Source of the DNA: Darksidea phi
Taxonomy: Eukaryota > Ascomycota > Dothideomycetes > Pleosporales > Lentitheciaceae
Direction: 5' to 3'
NCBI GenBank assembly: GCA_030770425.1
Contig: JASJFT010000027.1
Coordinates: 267,533-331,532, forward strand
DNA: 64,000 bases
Position 1 is the stretch's first letter. Every line of letters starts with the position of its first letter. The notes under the pieces are model-generated. The model was not told where the DNA came from, did not search any database, and saw only the letters and a list, made by a program, of their open reading frames with translations. A program made the translations under genes and the position numbers. Below, one piece after another: positions 35,345 to 47,999 of the stretch.

Positions 35345-36340
35345 TACTGAATCAGTCTGCACAGGATACTCTCCCCTCGAGAACACACTCTCAGACAGAC
35401 CAGTACAGGGGGAAACCACTGCCTCGTCCGAAATATGTTGAGCAATAAGATGGTCAACAGCGTCAAGGTTGGCCACGACTCGTCCTGTTCAGTGCAACAG
35501 ATTACAAAAGAGAGTACGCCGGTACCCGCCATCACAACCGCAAAATACCAACCACATATATTCGTTATTAGCAAACCTATCCTACTCCACCCACCGCATA
35601 CAAGTATCCACAAGGAGTGGCACGCTTCGACTTCAAAGCAGCACCAACCTCTGAGCCGGGCGAAAAAATCCAATGGATCCCCTAGCAGGCTCCACAAAGG
35701 AAGCTTTTGACACAACATACATGTCGATCAGAGATCTAAACGTGACGTTCGGCCTAGTGCCGTATCGATGCGACACGGCACGGAACGGGACAAGGTCGAT
35801 CATTAGATGGTATCTCACTGCGCGGTTCTTAGCCGGCACATAGTTTAGGAGTACAAACAGTGTCGCAGTTCCAAGACGGCACGACTTCTGATACGAGATG
35901 ATAGGTGCTGATACCTGCTTTTAAGTGGGTATGCCATCTTCGTGCGCTGGAATGTAAGGTCCGTAGTAAGTGTTACTGCATGCTCCTAGGCTAGTGGGTA
36001 GCGTGGCGCTAGTCGGATGGTGCAGTAGTCTAACTTGTTTGTGTTGATGTCAAAGAGAGTGGGTACACTTGTGGCAGGTGACCAACTTGGATCGCCGTTT
36101 GTTTTGAGTGATATTTTTGAAGCTGTAGACCTCTCGTCAGGGGTTTCTCCGGTTATCTTCATGTATCGAATTGATAGCCGTGGTAGAAGTAGATATCGGC
36201 GATTAAATGTTTGGAAATAGGCCGGTTGGGGTACGTACGTGTTGTTTGGCTTCGGATGTGCAATATTCCGTTCTTCCTGCATGCCTTGGCGGCGGCTACC
36301 CAGAACCCTGGTTGTTGGAGGAATGGGGCAACTTTTAACT
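35345..36340 (-). pseudogene. unidentified, apparently degraded gene
   Basis: Protein-like stretches follow each other on the minus strand but in changing frames: FLQQPGFWVAAAKACRKNGI (about 36330-36250), RPISKHLIADIYFYHGYQFD (about 36210), TNGDPSWSPATSVPTLFD (about 36080), ACSNTYYGPYIPAHEDGIP (about 35960), ATLFVLLNYVPAKNRAVRYH (about 35860), DLVPFRAVSHRYGTRPNVTF (about 35790). An in-frame TAA interrupts near 35925. I cannot build a chain of GT-AG introns that connects all parts, so decay is more likely than an intact multi-exon gene, though the latter is not excluded. No family recognised. Confidence 0.4.
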
Positions 36341-39192
36341 AAACATAGCAGAATGGAATCGTTGGTGGTTTAATTGTATTATGAAAATTTTGTATGCACT
36401 TGTTGTGTGCTCCTTTTAGAAGCGCCTTGGAGAGGATGAGGATGTGTGAGGATCGTGGATGACGTTCTCTGAAGGGGATGAACGCGCTTAATCGTGCAAG
36501 TGACGACCGTTACGGGACGGATTAGAATAGATGCTTGTGGGTATATGTCATTACCTAATTTGACCTTCCGATAGAGGTAAGCCGTTTTGCGAGTTTTGGT
36601 GTTCTGCCCATAGTACTGGCTGTGCTAGTCTCGAGCACTGCAACTAAACACGTATTCCAAATCGACCATGATATTGACTTCTGATCTCATAGCTGTCACA
36701 CATAACATCCTATGGGATCGGCTGATTCGAGAAACCATAAAGCGGGAAGGTGTTGTAGCTCTACACCCGCGATTAATCATTGAGTGGGCTAGAATGCGAA
36801 GGCGACCCGCCGTCGAAGATTGGTTTCACTTCGTCATATAGCCTAAGCAGAAGGAGCACAGTCCCCTGGTACCGGTGGCCTTCAACTGCCGTTGTCAACG
36901 TTTCAGCCTTGGAGGGTGTACCTGTTTTCAAGGGTCTTGCTTCTTCCACGCCGTAGAGGCAATTGACGTTGGATAGTAATATACATAAAGGGTTCGTTAG
37001 ACTGCGGGATTAAGTACACCGCTACAGGAGATGTCCCACGTTGTGGTGGTTGCTCGTTACAGGTGGTGTAGTGGCGCATCGCGTTAGTGGGCTTGCTCCC
37101 GACTGGACTACGGTACGCAAAACCATGAGTTTCGACTAGTTGTGGTAGATGGGCCAACCTAGTCCCGGTAAGCCTCGTGGGAAAAGTAGTACCGGTAGTA
37201 CCTGCCGAACTAGTCAGCCTTTCCAATTGGTTCATGTAGGTCGATCAAACTCTACTGTTGCAAGGCCTTAGTTCAGCGTTGCCCGCAACGCATAGTCAGA
37301 AGTGAGTCTGAACTGTAAGGGCGGTGAAGGCCGAATGTGCATGTTTCGCGGTGCTTTTACAACATGTCGAAAGCATCGATCTGAAGATGCTCTTTCCCCT
37401 TCGCCATCGTCCACTTTACCTAAAGATCGCAACACAGTAAGCTTGAGCTGTCCAGACCAAGGCCGTAAATTTGTTTAGTCTGAAATGGTAGGTCTTGCCG
37501 TGGTGTCCGTAGGCTCAAACAGAGTACGTGTGAGGTTGCGCGAAACCCCGTGCACAACTGCGGTCGGACGCCGGGGTGGCGGGGCGGATAATGAGGGGTA
37601 GTTGATAGAGGCGATGACATGGATGAGATAAGAGAAAAAGATAGATGAGGCTTGTGTGCTCTTGGACGACAGATGGTGAGGTATTAAGGCGGACATATTG
37701 ACAGGGTGGGATGCCGCCGATCTGGGCAGTCATGTTAAAGCGTACCCCATGTGACGATGAACCGTTCGGCACGAGCTAAGCCAAGCCAAATGGCAAGAAG
37801 AATCCTGACTTACGCGTAGATATCATCTGTTCGAGGCGTTCCTGGCTCGAGTATCTGTCAGACATGTTGGCGTTCCGAGGCGCAGGTTGAACGCATGAAT
37901 GCGAGGGGAAACGACAACTGCAAACTCGCGTCTGATGGGCTCCAGATTTCCACAGCCTCTGTCTATCCGCACGATGAACGACATGTTCCGCGCCCAGATA
38001 GGATGCTTGCGGGGGGCTCTTCCAAATCAAGCCCATTGCAACACTCTGCCCGTGATCGGAGTGATGTGCTTCGCATGGGAACGGCGCGAGAGGTGCGGGA
38101 AAGGTCGGGGAATTGGCCAATCCTCTGGCAGCCCGGCACATTGCAACTGTATGCGTCGGAGAGAAGTAGGCGTCCTTGTAAGCTCCAAGGCGGACCCTGG
38201 AGGCGCTCAGCGCCACAGTGGCTGCGGGCTATACCCAAATAGGGAGGTCGACTCGGAGGAACGCTAGTTCTCAACCGATCGCGTGGAGCCTTTCCAGGAC
38301 GGGATGGGGCGCTCTACCACGGCTCTGAGAAAGGGCTCGTTGGCAGGTTGTCCGAACGCTTCACACCCTCAGCGCGGGATGCTGGACCGTTTCTCGTCAG
38401 GCACGCATACGGTGTCATGCAGAGCAGCGGCAGTGCCGAGCAGCGATTGGAGTTGTCGAGGACGCAGTACGAGGCCGTCCCATCTGAACAGACTAGCTGC
38501 AGCTGCAGGCGAATATGCAGACAAGCGCTGTGCTATTTAAGCATGCAGCCAGGATTGCGTCAGCAAGGACGGCGGCGCTGGGGACGAACTCCCTGGTCCA
38601 AGGTCGATCGTCGCCGCGAGATCTGGCCGTGGTCGGGACGAGACGTGAAGCAGGCAGCGGAGCAGCGAGCCCGACGAAGAGGCCTGAAACGCGAGCGCGG
38701 CGACGAGGCTCCGAAGATGACGATAATTTTAGGTGGCCGCGCTTCATTTCCCAGCAGCGGCAACGGGCCAATCAGGCGCCCTTGACAACAGCCCTGGTCC
38801 CTGCGACGCTATTCCCTCTCTCTTCGGCGCTGGTAGGGGCGGTAGGGGTGCTTGCCGAGACAGCCTCCTGCGGCCCCATGCTCGCTGGCTGCTTCCTCTC
38901 CTCCACCGACAGAGTCGTCGCAGCTTCCTCACCCGGAGTCGCTCATTGAATTGCGACCTCTGCCGAGCCCCATTCCATTCCTTTCTCAGCCCGCATCTCC
39001 AAGCACTCTGGGCTCGTCTTGACCTGTCTTACTTTATATTCGCCCCCTTCCCGCCCTAATTGTAGCCTGCCACGGATGGACTGGTGAAGCTGCGCGTCTG
39101 TTGCTGGCCGCCGACTCCACCGCCAGACGTGCTCCATTGCGACCTCTCGCGCCGCCGTACCAGCCGTCCCTCCACGCCGAGTGTTGCTCACC
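36341..39192. other. intergenic, no convincing gene
   Basis: A 57-codon open frame at 36668-36841 (plus; HPRLIIEWARMRRRPAVEDW) reads like a small domain fragment but is unassigned. The rest, including the GC-rich part 37.8-39.1 kb, shows only low-complexity frames. The last few hundred bases are the promoter and leader of the SH3 protein gene. Confidence 0.4.
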
Positions 39193-41140
39193 ATGGTCCA
39201 CTACCCGCCTGCCGACGCCGACGCCCAGCAGCTGCTCCAAGGCCATCAACAGAGCATGCCCCAGCGCCCACAACAACAACAACGACGACAACGGGCCATT
39301 GCAAAGAGCGCGCTCGCCGTCGCCGTCCTCGCCGCCTCGCTGCCCGTGACCACCGCCCAGACCTGTATATCGCTGCAGGGCTCGACCACGTGCCCTGCCT
39401 TCAGCAACGCCTCCGTCAGTACAGGCCTGTCCGGCGAATAGTATGTGTAACCTCACGTCAGACATCTGCCGTATCTGCATGGATGCTAATCAAAGCTGAA
39501 CACAGCTCGTTCCTCTCATTCGTATCAGACGTGCAGACCTTCGACTCCCGATTACGAGATTATATCGGCACAGATTACGCGCGGGGAAAGTGAGTGCTTG
39601 CCGCTGCCTCGCTGTGCGTGGTTGTCGTCACTAACGGTCGCACAGGTACCAGGACATTCTCGGCTGCTCTAGCGTCAACCTAACCAACACGACCGACGTC
39701 TATGCTCGCTATACCACTACCTTCCTCTGCAACGAACTTGTTGGGAGGTCCGCCCAGAGTTGCAGCCTCTCTAATGACGATTGGAAGCCGCTATGTGCCG
39801 ACTCCTGTGTATGTACCGCCTGTTTGCCTTCAACGGAAACCCCATGTGCGCCATTGCTAATCGCTCCTCAGGCTCAATTTGCTATTAGTGAGCAGGTAAT
39901 AATATCGAGCGCTGAATTATGCGGAACCCCTGGCTCCAATGCCAATGATCAAATTCGATCCGACTCTGACAGATGCCAACATCTTCCTCGCTCGCTCAGT
40001 GGGGACTGCACGGATGCCGTTGTGAATGAACCCAACGAGTGTGGCTTTGGCTCCAATCTCCAGGGCCTCTGCTTGTTCTGTGGAGCGAGTTCTCCGAACT
40101 CAACCGACTCGTGCTGTGTCAACTCTAATGTCGAAGCACGCTGCGTGGGAGTGGACTTACCCGTCACCTCGTCAATGCCGCCCCTATTCTCATCCACCTC
40201 CTCTTCTGCGGCGCCCACGGGCACATCGAGCCCAGCGGGCCTAAGCGGGTCTGGCTCTAGACTTTCTGGGGGCGCTATCGCGGGCATCGTCATCGGCTCG
40301 CTCATCGGCGCAGCGCTTATTCTTGGAGCGATCATCATGTGCTGCATCTATATCCGGAGACGGAGACAGAGCCAACAGGGCAGCATCCTAAACACCCCAT
40401 CTCCCACTCGCCTTTCCGCACCCCCACCAATGAGCTATGGAGGTGATGGCCATTCACCCGCGACCGTCGTTCCCGGGGCGAGAGTGGCCCGCATGTCGGC
40501 ATTGGAAGGTTCAAGCTCTTCGGACCGTCATAGCTCACGGGCCGGCGGTCTTGCAGCTTATCGTGGCCGGCACGACACCTATGAATCTCCCGAGTCACGT
40601 AACAGCCATCTTGGAGGGGACCTCCCCAAACGGGATGGCTCGCTGTCGAGCCGCTCGGCCCTTGGGGCTGTCAGTGGGCAGACGTCGCCTCTATCATCAT
40701 CGGATCCGGAGCGGAACTTCTCCAGTCCTGAAGGTGTTGCATCGGGACAGTCCGAACAGTTGCAGTTTTTCAAGGACTACTACTCACAAGACGATATACA
40801 TCCAAACGATACGGTCGCCACACTTTGGGCTTACCAGCCTCGTGCCAATGACGAGTTCGAGCTCGAGCGAGGAGATATGCTCAAAGTCGTTGGCATTTGG
40901 GACGATGGGTGGGCGACAGGTGTAAAACTTTCTGAGACAGCCGACGAATGGGAAGCGCGAAGAGCGGTGCAACGTGATTCGGGCGTCAGTAACGGAAGTC
41001 GGCAATCACGCGTCGAGAGCGACACCGAAATCAAGGCGTTCCCGCTCGTGTGCGTGTGTTTGCCACAGCACTGGAGGAAAACAATAGAAGGGGACAGCAC
41101 GGACTCAGGGGGAGGTGACCGGCCACCTCCCAGCCCTTAA
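39193..41140 (+). CDS. Fus1-like single-pass membrane protein with SH3 domain
   Basis: Exons 39193-39440, 39506-39589, 39646-39808 and 39872-41140 join in frame to 587 aa. An N-terminal hydrophobic segment (SALAVAVLAASLPVTTAQ, about residues 38-55) is a signal anchor or signal peptide. It leads to a Cys-rich extracellular domain (residues about 56-260, many NxS/T sites) and a Ser/Thr-rich stalk. The single TM helix is GAIAGIVIGSLIGAALILGA (from about residue 298), followed by RRRR. The cytosolic tail is Ser-rich and carries an SH3 domain (ALYDY-like motif ATLWAYQPRANDEFELERGD, about 478-540, with DDGWATG). Architecture is that of yeast Fus1 and its filamentous relatives, linked to cell fusion and cell-surface signalling. 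The C-terminus is proline-rich (DRPPPSP). Family firm; role inferred. Confidence 0.85.
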
Positions 41141-43167
41141 TGACCTCGTTTCCCAGTCTGTTAACCTTCCTCAGTTGTTTCATCGGCCTCACCATCTCCT
41201 GTTCCTTCGGCTGAGCCCATTGCCAAGGCGCCTTTTTCCTCGCCAATTGCTACCAGGCGAGCAACATCACGGCCCCCACCACCGCCTCGGACTCCGCCGT
41301 GCTTGCATTCCTCCGGCTCGAGCACTCTCCTCAACTCACCACCCCGATATAACGCGATACGATGATGGTTGCTCATGCTATGCACCGTTGATTTGGATTT
41401 GCGATTTCCTCTTTAAATCTTTGAGGCTTGTTGATACCCGTTCCGGATTGCATACATTCATGGGACCTCGCATTGCATTGCTCAGCGCCCACTTTTATCA
41501 GCATCGCATCTGACGCCCCGACACCATTCCAACGAACGTAATTATAATACCTCAAAGAACACATCACCTCGACTTAACGACCACCATTCCAGTTTCGAGT
41601 TTTTCTTTTCTTCGACAAACGGTAGATTTGGCGGGCGGCACCGTTTAATATGTTTGTTTTCTACTAATCAACCACCCCATCACTGCGCGACAATGCGTAC
41701 AACGCTCCTTTAACTGGACCAACAATCCCATCACTCTACCTGCGCCTTTACATTCCGCCACCGAACTACCACCACGCTCCTTACATAATCACACCGAGTA
41801 CCTCGACGCGCCACAGCATTTTCTAAGCGCCATTGGCTTCTTGTTTCGTTTTATACCCAAGCCCGGATTTGGAGGCCACAACGAAAATTCCTTTCTTCTT
41901 TTCCTTCTTGCTCTCTCTTCGTTCGCCTTGGCGATTGAAGACGGTTGAGCGTCTCGTATAATCAGCTTTGGATGGGGAAAAAGGGATTTGAGCAACCGCC
42001 TTGTATATACCGGTTTGCTTTGTGGGGAAGTAGGGGGGGACATAATCTTAGCTTTCACATTTCTAAGATGGCGCGCAGCTTTCGGGAGGGTGTGTTTGGT
42101 GGGGGCTTTGGATAGCGAGGGTTCTCACCATCGTGCCATGAGTTATTTGAGAAGAAGGGTTTTGGAAAAGATGGATAGCGGAATGAATATCGATTGAACA
42201 ATGAATTACTTGCGCGATATATTCCTACATCCAGTGATGGCTCACTCTGTCGCCATCTGCTTCGCGCAGTTGGCCATACCTCCCAATCACTGCCTCGGTT
42301 CAACACAACCTCGACTACTAATTTACCCCCTTGCAATGCTTCGATAACGCATGCCATCACACCTCGCCAAGCGATGCATCACAAACCGATCGATACATAC
42401 CCGTTCATGCAAAACAACACGTCGCCTATCCGGCTGAATGCGCAACCTTTCCGCTACTAGTTTAGTATTTGTAAAATCTGTGAAACAGAACCCGACGTCC
42501 GTCCCCGCCATACAGCACAGACATAACCCATCGAACCTGCATACATGTCCTCGCTTTCGCTTTCATTTGGACCTCGCGACTCGGACTGTCTTCTGCCTTG
42601 AATCTTTTAAAAGTAAAGTCTAGCGTTACCAGGAAAGGAGGGGCGGGATATTCGCTAACTGTCCGGTGAAGAGGTGGAAAACGATAAGGGTAGGCGTCAT
42701 GGTAAGGTGTGGGCTGTGCTTTTGGTGTAACCGCTCTCCTTGCATGCACGAACAGGACTTTGAGTTGAAGGAGCGATATGGATGTGAACCATGGTATAGA
42801 ACTGTGTCAAATGCCGAACTGGAGGGGTCCGAACATCCTTCATGTTGTGTAACTCTCGCTGTGCATTTATATCCATGCTCGTCAAGCGAGCTTAACACAT
42901 ACTGTATAGCTAGTCATCTACAAAGGGGGGGCAAGGGGTCGTTCATGCATAGTCACGTGACATACTCATAACCCTGCCAGACAGACCCGCAAATACCCCT
43001 TCAATCGTTGTGTTTCACGTCGTCGTCGTAAGCCTCATCTTGTTGTAATTCATGTGGTATCATAGTCGCCGTCACCCCGTTACGCCTCCATGTTCACCTC
43101 TAGCAAGCCTCTGCAACCCTCCATTGACAGAATAACGGATCGAAAAGGATGACTTTGAGCGATTGGC
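41141..43167. other. intergenic between convergent genes
   Basis: About 2 kb between the SH3 gene and the 3' end of the zinc-finger gene. No open frame with recognisable content. It must contain both 3' untranslated regions. Confidence 0.5.
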
Positions 43168-45338
43168 TCAGCTTCCCCTGCCCTTTCTCCGCGCCACCTT
43201 AACCATGCCGCCATCCTTGTTTCGCCCATGCCACTCTTTAATCTCGTGCTGGACGTTCTCGCGGTAGGCTTTGTACTCATCACTGCTATCAATGAGGAGT
43301 TGTGGGCAGTGACCGGAGCGACGAAGATGTCGCTTTAGGTTCTCCCAGCGGCAATCGGGTTTGAAAGTGCAGTTTGGATGCGGGCAACGATAGGGTCGAA
43401 GTGACTGGTAAATTATGTTAGTAAGCGAGTCATTACACTAGACTTTACATCCAACGAAGCAGCAAGAAATCTGAAATCTGCGAATTGGCGACAGAGTGAG
43501 CCATCACCAACCCAATAGTTGCCACGGACCATGGCACCAGATTACTGGCTTATCAAAGGTAGAACATGACGAGCACTTACCTGGTGAGTGCGCTCGTGTT
43601 TGCTGAGATTCGAGCTATCAGCGCACGAGAAATCGCAAAAGCGACACTTGTGCGGCTTCTTCCCCTCATGCAGCGCCGAAATATGCGTCTGTAGTTGAGT
43701 ATAGGTAGTTGTCGTATACCCACAACGATCGCACACATACGGTCTATCGCCAGTGTGCGTACGCTCATGATTGTCCTTGGCTTGGTTCGTAGCAAAGGTC
43801 TTGCTGCAGCCCTCGTGACTACATGCATACGGTCGATACCCAGCGTGACCTAGAAGGTGACGAGACAACTTGGAGCGCTGTTTGAAGTCCTTCGACAAAG
43901 TTTCGCAGCCTTCCCATTGGCAGACGCAGTGCGTGCAGTTGTCGACGTGGACGGCTTTGATATGCTTGTGGAGCGCTTCGGCGTTGTCGAAAACAGCGAG
44001 ACAAAGGAAGCCAGGGGCGTGTTGCCACTTACACACACAGGACGACGCAGTACCTGCTGGTAGACTCTCATCCGCTACTGTACTATTGGCCGCGTTAGCC
44101 CTCAAGCCATAAAGATTCGGTACCAAGGAGGTTGGGAGCTCGCAATTAGGCTTAGGAAGACCCCCCTGGACAGCCTTTGCAAGGTCTAACTCTGGTGCTT
44201 TGGGCGCGGACACATGGTAAGCGTTCGAGTAGCTGGAGTGTGGAAGCATCCAAGAGTTGTCGTCACCTCCAAACCCGAGGCCCTGCAGGCTGCCATCGAA
44301 GTTAGCCACATTGGTAGAGCGAGTGACCGAGGAAGTGGACGTCGGTTGGTCAAGGTGAAATCCGAAGTTCATGAGACTGTTCGCCAACCCGTTACCCTGG
44401 GCCACGGATTGATTCCAGAGGTCGAGGTCCTCTCGCGATGCCGTGGGATAGTCTCCACATCCGCGAGAGTCTCCATGACAGCACGTCTGCGGAGGTATGT
44501 GGCAATGCTCTGCGGTGATATCCAAGAAGCAGAGCGGCGAGGTTGACTGGTAAGGGTTTGGCTGCGGCGACGACAGATCATCGCTGAAGGTACTCTCCAA
44601 AGATGTGTAGTTACCGGCTGACAGGGCGGGTGTAGCCACACTCGACGCTTGGGTTCCCTGATCATCCATATGGCTCGTCACTCCATGGGCCTGCGAGTAG
44701 CATGGGTACGTCTCGTAGCCGGACAGAACAGGGTTGAATCCATGAAGACGCTCCTGGAAATGGCAGGGTGCGTTGTCGAAGCAGTAGATAGTACCATCGG
44801 TTGTTGGAGCAGTGTGGGCAGTGTGACACTCGTCCTCCAGTGGGCACGGTGGACTGTCGCAATCCTGACAACAGCACGGGTCAGTGGCATCCGACAGCTT
44901 GGTGCATTCTGGATCAACACAGTCGTCGGCGCACGCTGGTGACCTCTGATCACAAGGCGTCTGGCTGCAAGACGTCTCGCAGTACGGGTCCCAGCATGCG
45001 TCGTCTGGAGCGCACTCGTCACCCGAACACGGAAGCGCACAAGGAGATATGCACGACGGAGGCTCCCAATCGCATCCCTGGCAGAAGGTCTCGAAACACG
45101 TATCTGGGAATTGTGGGACCGTCATCGGGTTTAGATTCGCATTGCTTTCGGCGACATTGCGAACAGCCGCAGCCTTCCGCTTCAACGGGCGCTCGGGGGC
45201 GTCCGACGTTGCGGGCTGGCTGTTCGCATCGCGCTTTGAACCTGCGAGCGACGCCGAAGTGAACATGTAGTCGGCCCAGCGAAGGGGGTCGTCGCCAAAA
45301 GCCGAGTCGCTGTTGTTATCTGTGATGGTGTAAGTCAT
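43168..45338 (-). CDS. C2H2 zinc-finger transcription factor with Cys-rich N-terminal region
   Basis: Exons 45338-43581 and 43404-43168 join in phase to 664 aa. Residues about 80-175 form a dense Cys cluster (CFETFCQGCDW, CDQRSPACADDCVDPEC, DPCCCQDCDSPPC), a candidate metal-binding switch or activation domain. After a Ser/Gln/Asn-rich middle come at least five C2H2 fingers: an atypical pair (CVCKWQ...H-x4-H, CVCQWEGC...H-x3-H), then YACSHEGCSKTFATN..H-x3-H, YVCDRCGYTT..H-x4-H, HKCRFCDFSC..H-x3-H and, in exon 2, YRCPHPNC..HLRRSGH. TGDRPY linkers between fingers are classical. The layout (two Cys-Trp fingers, then a run of DNA-binding fingers, plus a Cys-rich region) recalls Zap1/ZafA zinc-responsive regulators, but also other fungal C2H2 factors. 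I leave the symbol blank. Nuclear; the basic exon-2 tail KVARRKGRG may be an NLS. Confidence 0.85.
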
Positions 45339-46041
45339 AGCCGCCGGCTGTTGAAGCAGAAGTTGTGTTCATATTCTAGATGCATACAGCTAGCAGGCCA
45401 TCATGGTGTCCGCCGCATGTGCACGTGATGAGGAGCGGCAGTAACGAAATTCACCGTGTTCAAAACGCGGGTAGCTGTCAAAGGAGTCACGACGCGACTG
45501 CCCGGATGGACACGTTCTCTGCACCGAGTGCTTCGAGGAAAAACGCTGAGACACGGAGAGTGCTTCAAAGAACGAAGGACAGACGACGAATGCAGACAAA
45601 GTTTTGAGGGTGCTTAGGTAAGCTGAATGCCGTCTTTCCTCATTGGTTGCTTGTTTCGTCAAGTGCCGGGCTAGTCGATCGCACCTCTGACGTCGTGCCA
45701 AACATCCAGATGTCCACTCACTGTCCACAGTTCGCATTGCCTACTCATGTAGCTTCGCGAACCAAACACATCGAGAACCCACAAGAAACCACCAACATTG
45801 GCTCGGCCTCCCTTGCCTCTTCTTCCCTTCCGGTCGCAATGCGATCAACATTTGCAGTCAAAGAGCCATAGCCTTGGCGACAATCCGCACAGCCGCGTTC
45901 CCGCGTCTAGCAAACAGAGCTCCGCATCTGTGCGCAGCAATCCCCCACCTCGGCGAGGCTGACATCTGATCACCTCCGCCCTCGCCCATTCGCTAAACCT
46001 AAACCCTCACATCCTTTGACTACCCTTCCTACGCGACTCCA
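45339..46041. promoter_or_regulatory. divergent intergenic region
   Basis: 703 bp between the start codons of the zinc-finger gene (minus) and the small lipid-anchored protein gene (plus), so promoters of both. No specific site identified. Confidence 0.4.
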
Positions 46042-46522
46042 ATGGGCAATCTCTGCGGCAAACAGTCCGGGAATGACAACTTCCAGGGCGCAGGCCGGAC
46101 TTTAGGCTCAGCCCCGACGCCAGCGACAAAAGCCTCAGTTCCCGCGCGCATTGCAAACGATGGCAGCGGTGGATCAAAGCCTAAAGCTAAGGTATCAGGG
46201 CCAGGAAGGACGGTAGGAGTCGGTGGAGGCGGTGAAGGGTCTGAAGATGCAAGATCGGCGGCCGCGGCAGCAGCAGAGGTGCGTAGGGGGAAGGCAGTCA
46301 AGCCGATGATGACCACAGTGTGGATGTGAAGACTAAGGAAGAGATTGATGCTGACGGGTGGGATTTCAGGCGCGTGCGAACAAACCCGTGACGGGTGATC
46401 TAGCAAAGAAACTTGAAGAGCAGAAGAAGCAGACGCGGACCCAGACGTTGCAGCAGGCCGCCGACGAGAACCGAGCACAGCGCGAGGCTGACGCAGCGAC
46501 CGAGGCACGGAACTACAACTAA
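46042..46522 (+). CDS. small putatively N-acylated protein 1
   Basis: Exons 46042-46278 and 46370-46522; 129 aa. It begins MGNLCGKQSG: Gly2 and a following Cys5 form a good myristoylation plus palmitoylation signal, so the protein is probably anchored to the inner face of a membrane. The middle is Gly/Ala/Ser/Lys low complexity. The C-terminal half is a charged helix (LAKKLEEQKKQTRTQTLQQAA). The intron follows AAAAAAE and the next exon starts ARA, exactly as in the neighbour at 47130, which suggests that the two are tandem paralogues. I do not know the function. Confidence 0.7.
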
Positions 46523-47129
46523 CGAGCAGCATCCTACCGTTCAACATCGCATAGCCCCTACATGATATAGTAGGGTGACGATGGCTCCGCCAACTTGGTC
46601 GTTGTAACAAATGGACGCCTCTGTCCATACGAGGCGAAGAGCGGGATGCATATGAAGCATTTTGGCCATGTGGAGGAGCTATGGCAGATAATCTGGTTTG
46701 GTTTACAGGGAATGATGGATGGGTTGGTGCATTTTGCATGGAGATGGAGTTTGAGGAGTTGACATTCAGCGCCGCGCTGCCTTTACCTTTACCTTCGAAA
46801 GCTTTTTCTGGATAAGTGTTGGACTAGATCTTATACTTTTCAAAAACTTTGTCTCTGTTCATTAGTTTCCTCACTGTGTCGTTTCATCGGCTACCTACCT
46901 AACCTCACCATAGCAACCATGGTTTCTTCATTCACAGTCACACCCACAGGCACCGTCACACAACCAAACCCACATATACAAATTTTTCATGACACGTCAT
47001 TACTTTCGTTGCGACTCTTCTCTTCTGTAACGACATCCCGCAACCACAACCTACGGTAAACGCATACACAATACATACCTTACGCATGCTAATGCACCTC
47101 AGTCCCAATCCCCCAGCACAATCGCAAAC
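46523..47129. other. intergenic spacer between the two acylated-protein genes
   Basis: 3' region of the first gene and promoter of the second. The stretch 46900-47090 is rich in CA and AC runs. No gene. Confidence 0.5.
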
Positions 47130-47597
47130 ATGGGATTCTGCTTCGAAAGTCTCTGCCCCAGTGTAGAACTAACCGAAGACCCCGCCACCCGCAAAGTCAC
47201 AGTCTCCCTCGTACAACACAAAAATCCCACCGCCAAAGTACCCGATCTAAAGAAAATCGAGGGACGCACTCTAAGTGGACCGACTCCAGGTATTACGAGA
47301 CCCAAAACGGGAATGAATACGCTGGGTACAATGAGCAATAGGTCTGACATGGAGCGCAGACCAGAGGTCACTGTGACGGAGGTCGACAACAACGGAGAAG
47401 CAGTAAACGAGAGGCTGAATCCGAGGGAGGCTGCTGCCAAAGCTGCTGAGGTACGTTGACGTGTGTGTCTCGAGTTGGGGCCGAGGACATGTATGCTGAT
47501 CGGTTTCTAGGCACGTGCAGTGGTACAGCGACAGAATGCTGTTGGTAGCGTACACGGTGCTAGACTCGACGCGCAGGAGAGTCAGACAGATGCATAG
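47130..47597 (+). CDS. small putatively N-acylated protein 2
   Basis: Exons 47130-47450 and 47511-47597; 135 aa. It begins MGFCFESLCP: Gly2, Cys4 and Cys9 suggest myristoylation with palmitoylation. The body contains a polar TVSLVQHKNPTAKVPDLKK stretch; exon 1 ends REAAAKAAE and exon 2 starts ARAVVQRQNAVG. It is the same size class, N-terminal signal and intron position as the gene 600 bp upstream, although the middle sequences differ. Unknown function; a lipid-anchored adaptor is one possibility. Confidence 0.7.
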
Positions 47598-47999
47598 GCC
47601 CTATATCAAGCGAGTCATACGGAGCGCAGGGGAAGAGAGGTGGATGGGCTGACAGAGATTAGGACTGTGGAGTGGTTTTTTTCCCAGGGAGGAAGGAAAA
47701 GCGGGTACGACTGAAGTGTAGGCATACCCGAGATGTGCATGTGTTAGGCTAGGCTTGGTTTGTAAGATATAAGAGGTATTTGAGGCGGTGGTACGGGGAG
47801 CGTACCTGCTAATACGATGGACTCTTGCGCATTCGGCTATTGCAGCTATTCCTTGTTGCCGTTACTATAAGGAAAGCGGAGCGCATTCGAGGATTTGGTT
47901 AGGAGTTGTAAGAATTGAACACGATATTACGATTTTGTATGGCGATGCATTACAAACCAACATAAGCTGCTAAACTCAAATTTCTACCTCTGCTCTCAT
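47598..47999. other. intergenic between convergent genes
   Basis: 400 bp holding two 3' ends. Nothing else seen. Confidence 0.5.
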
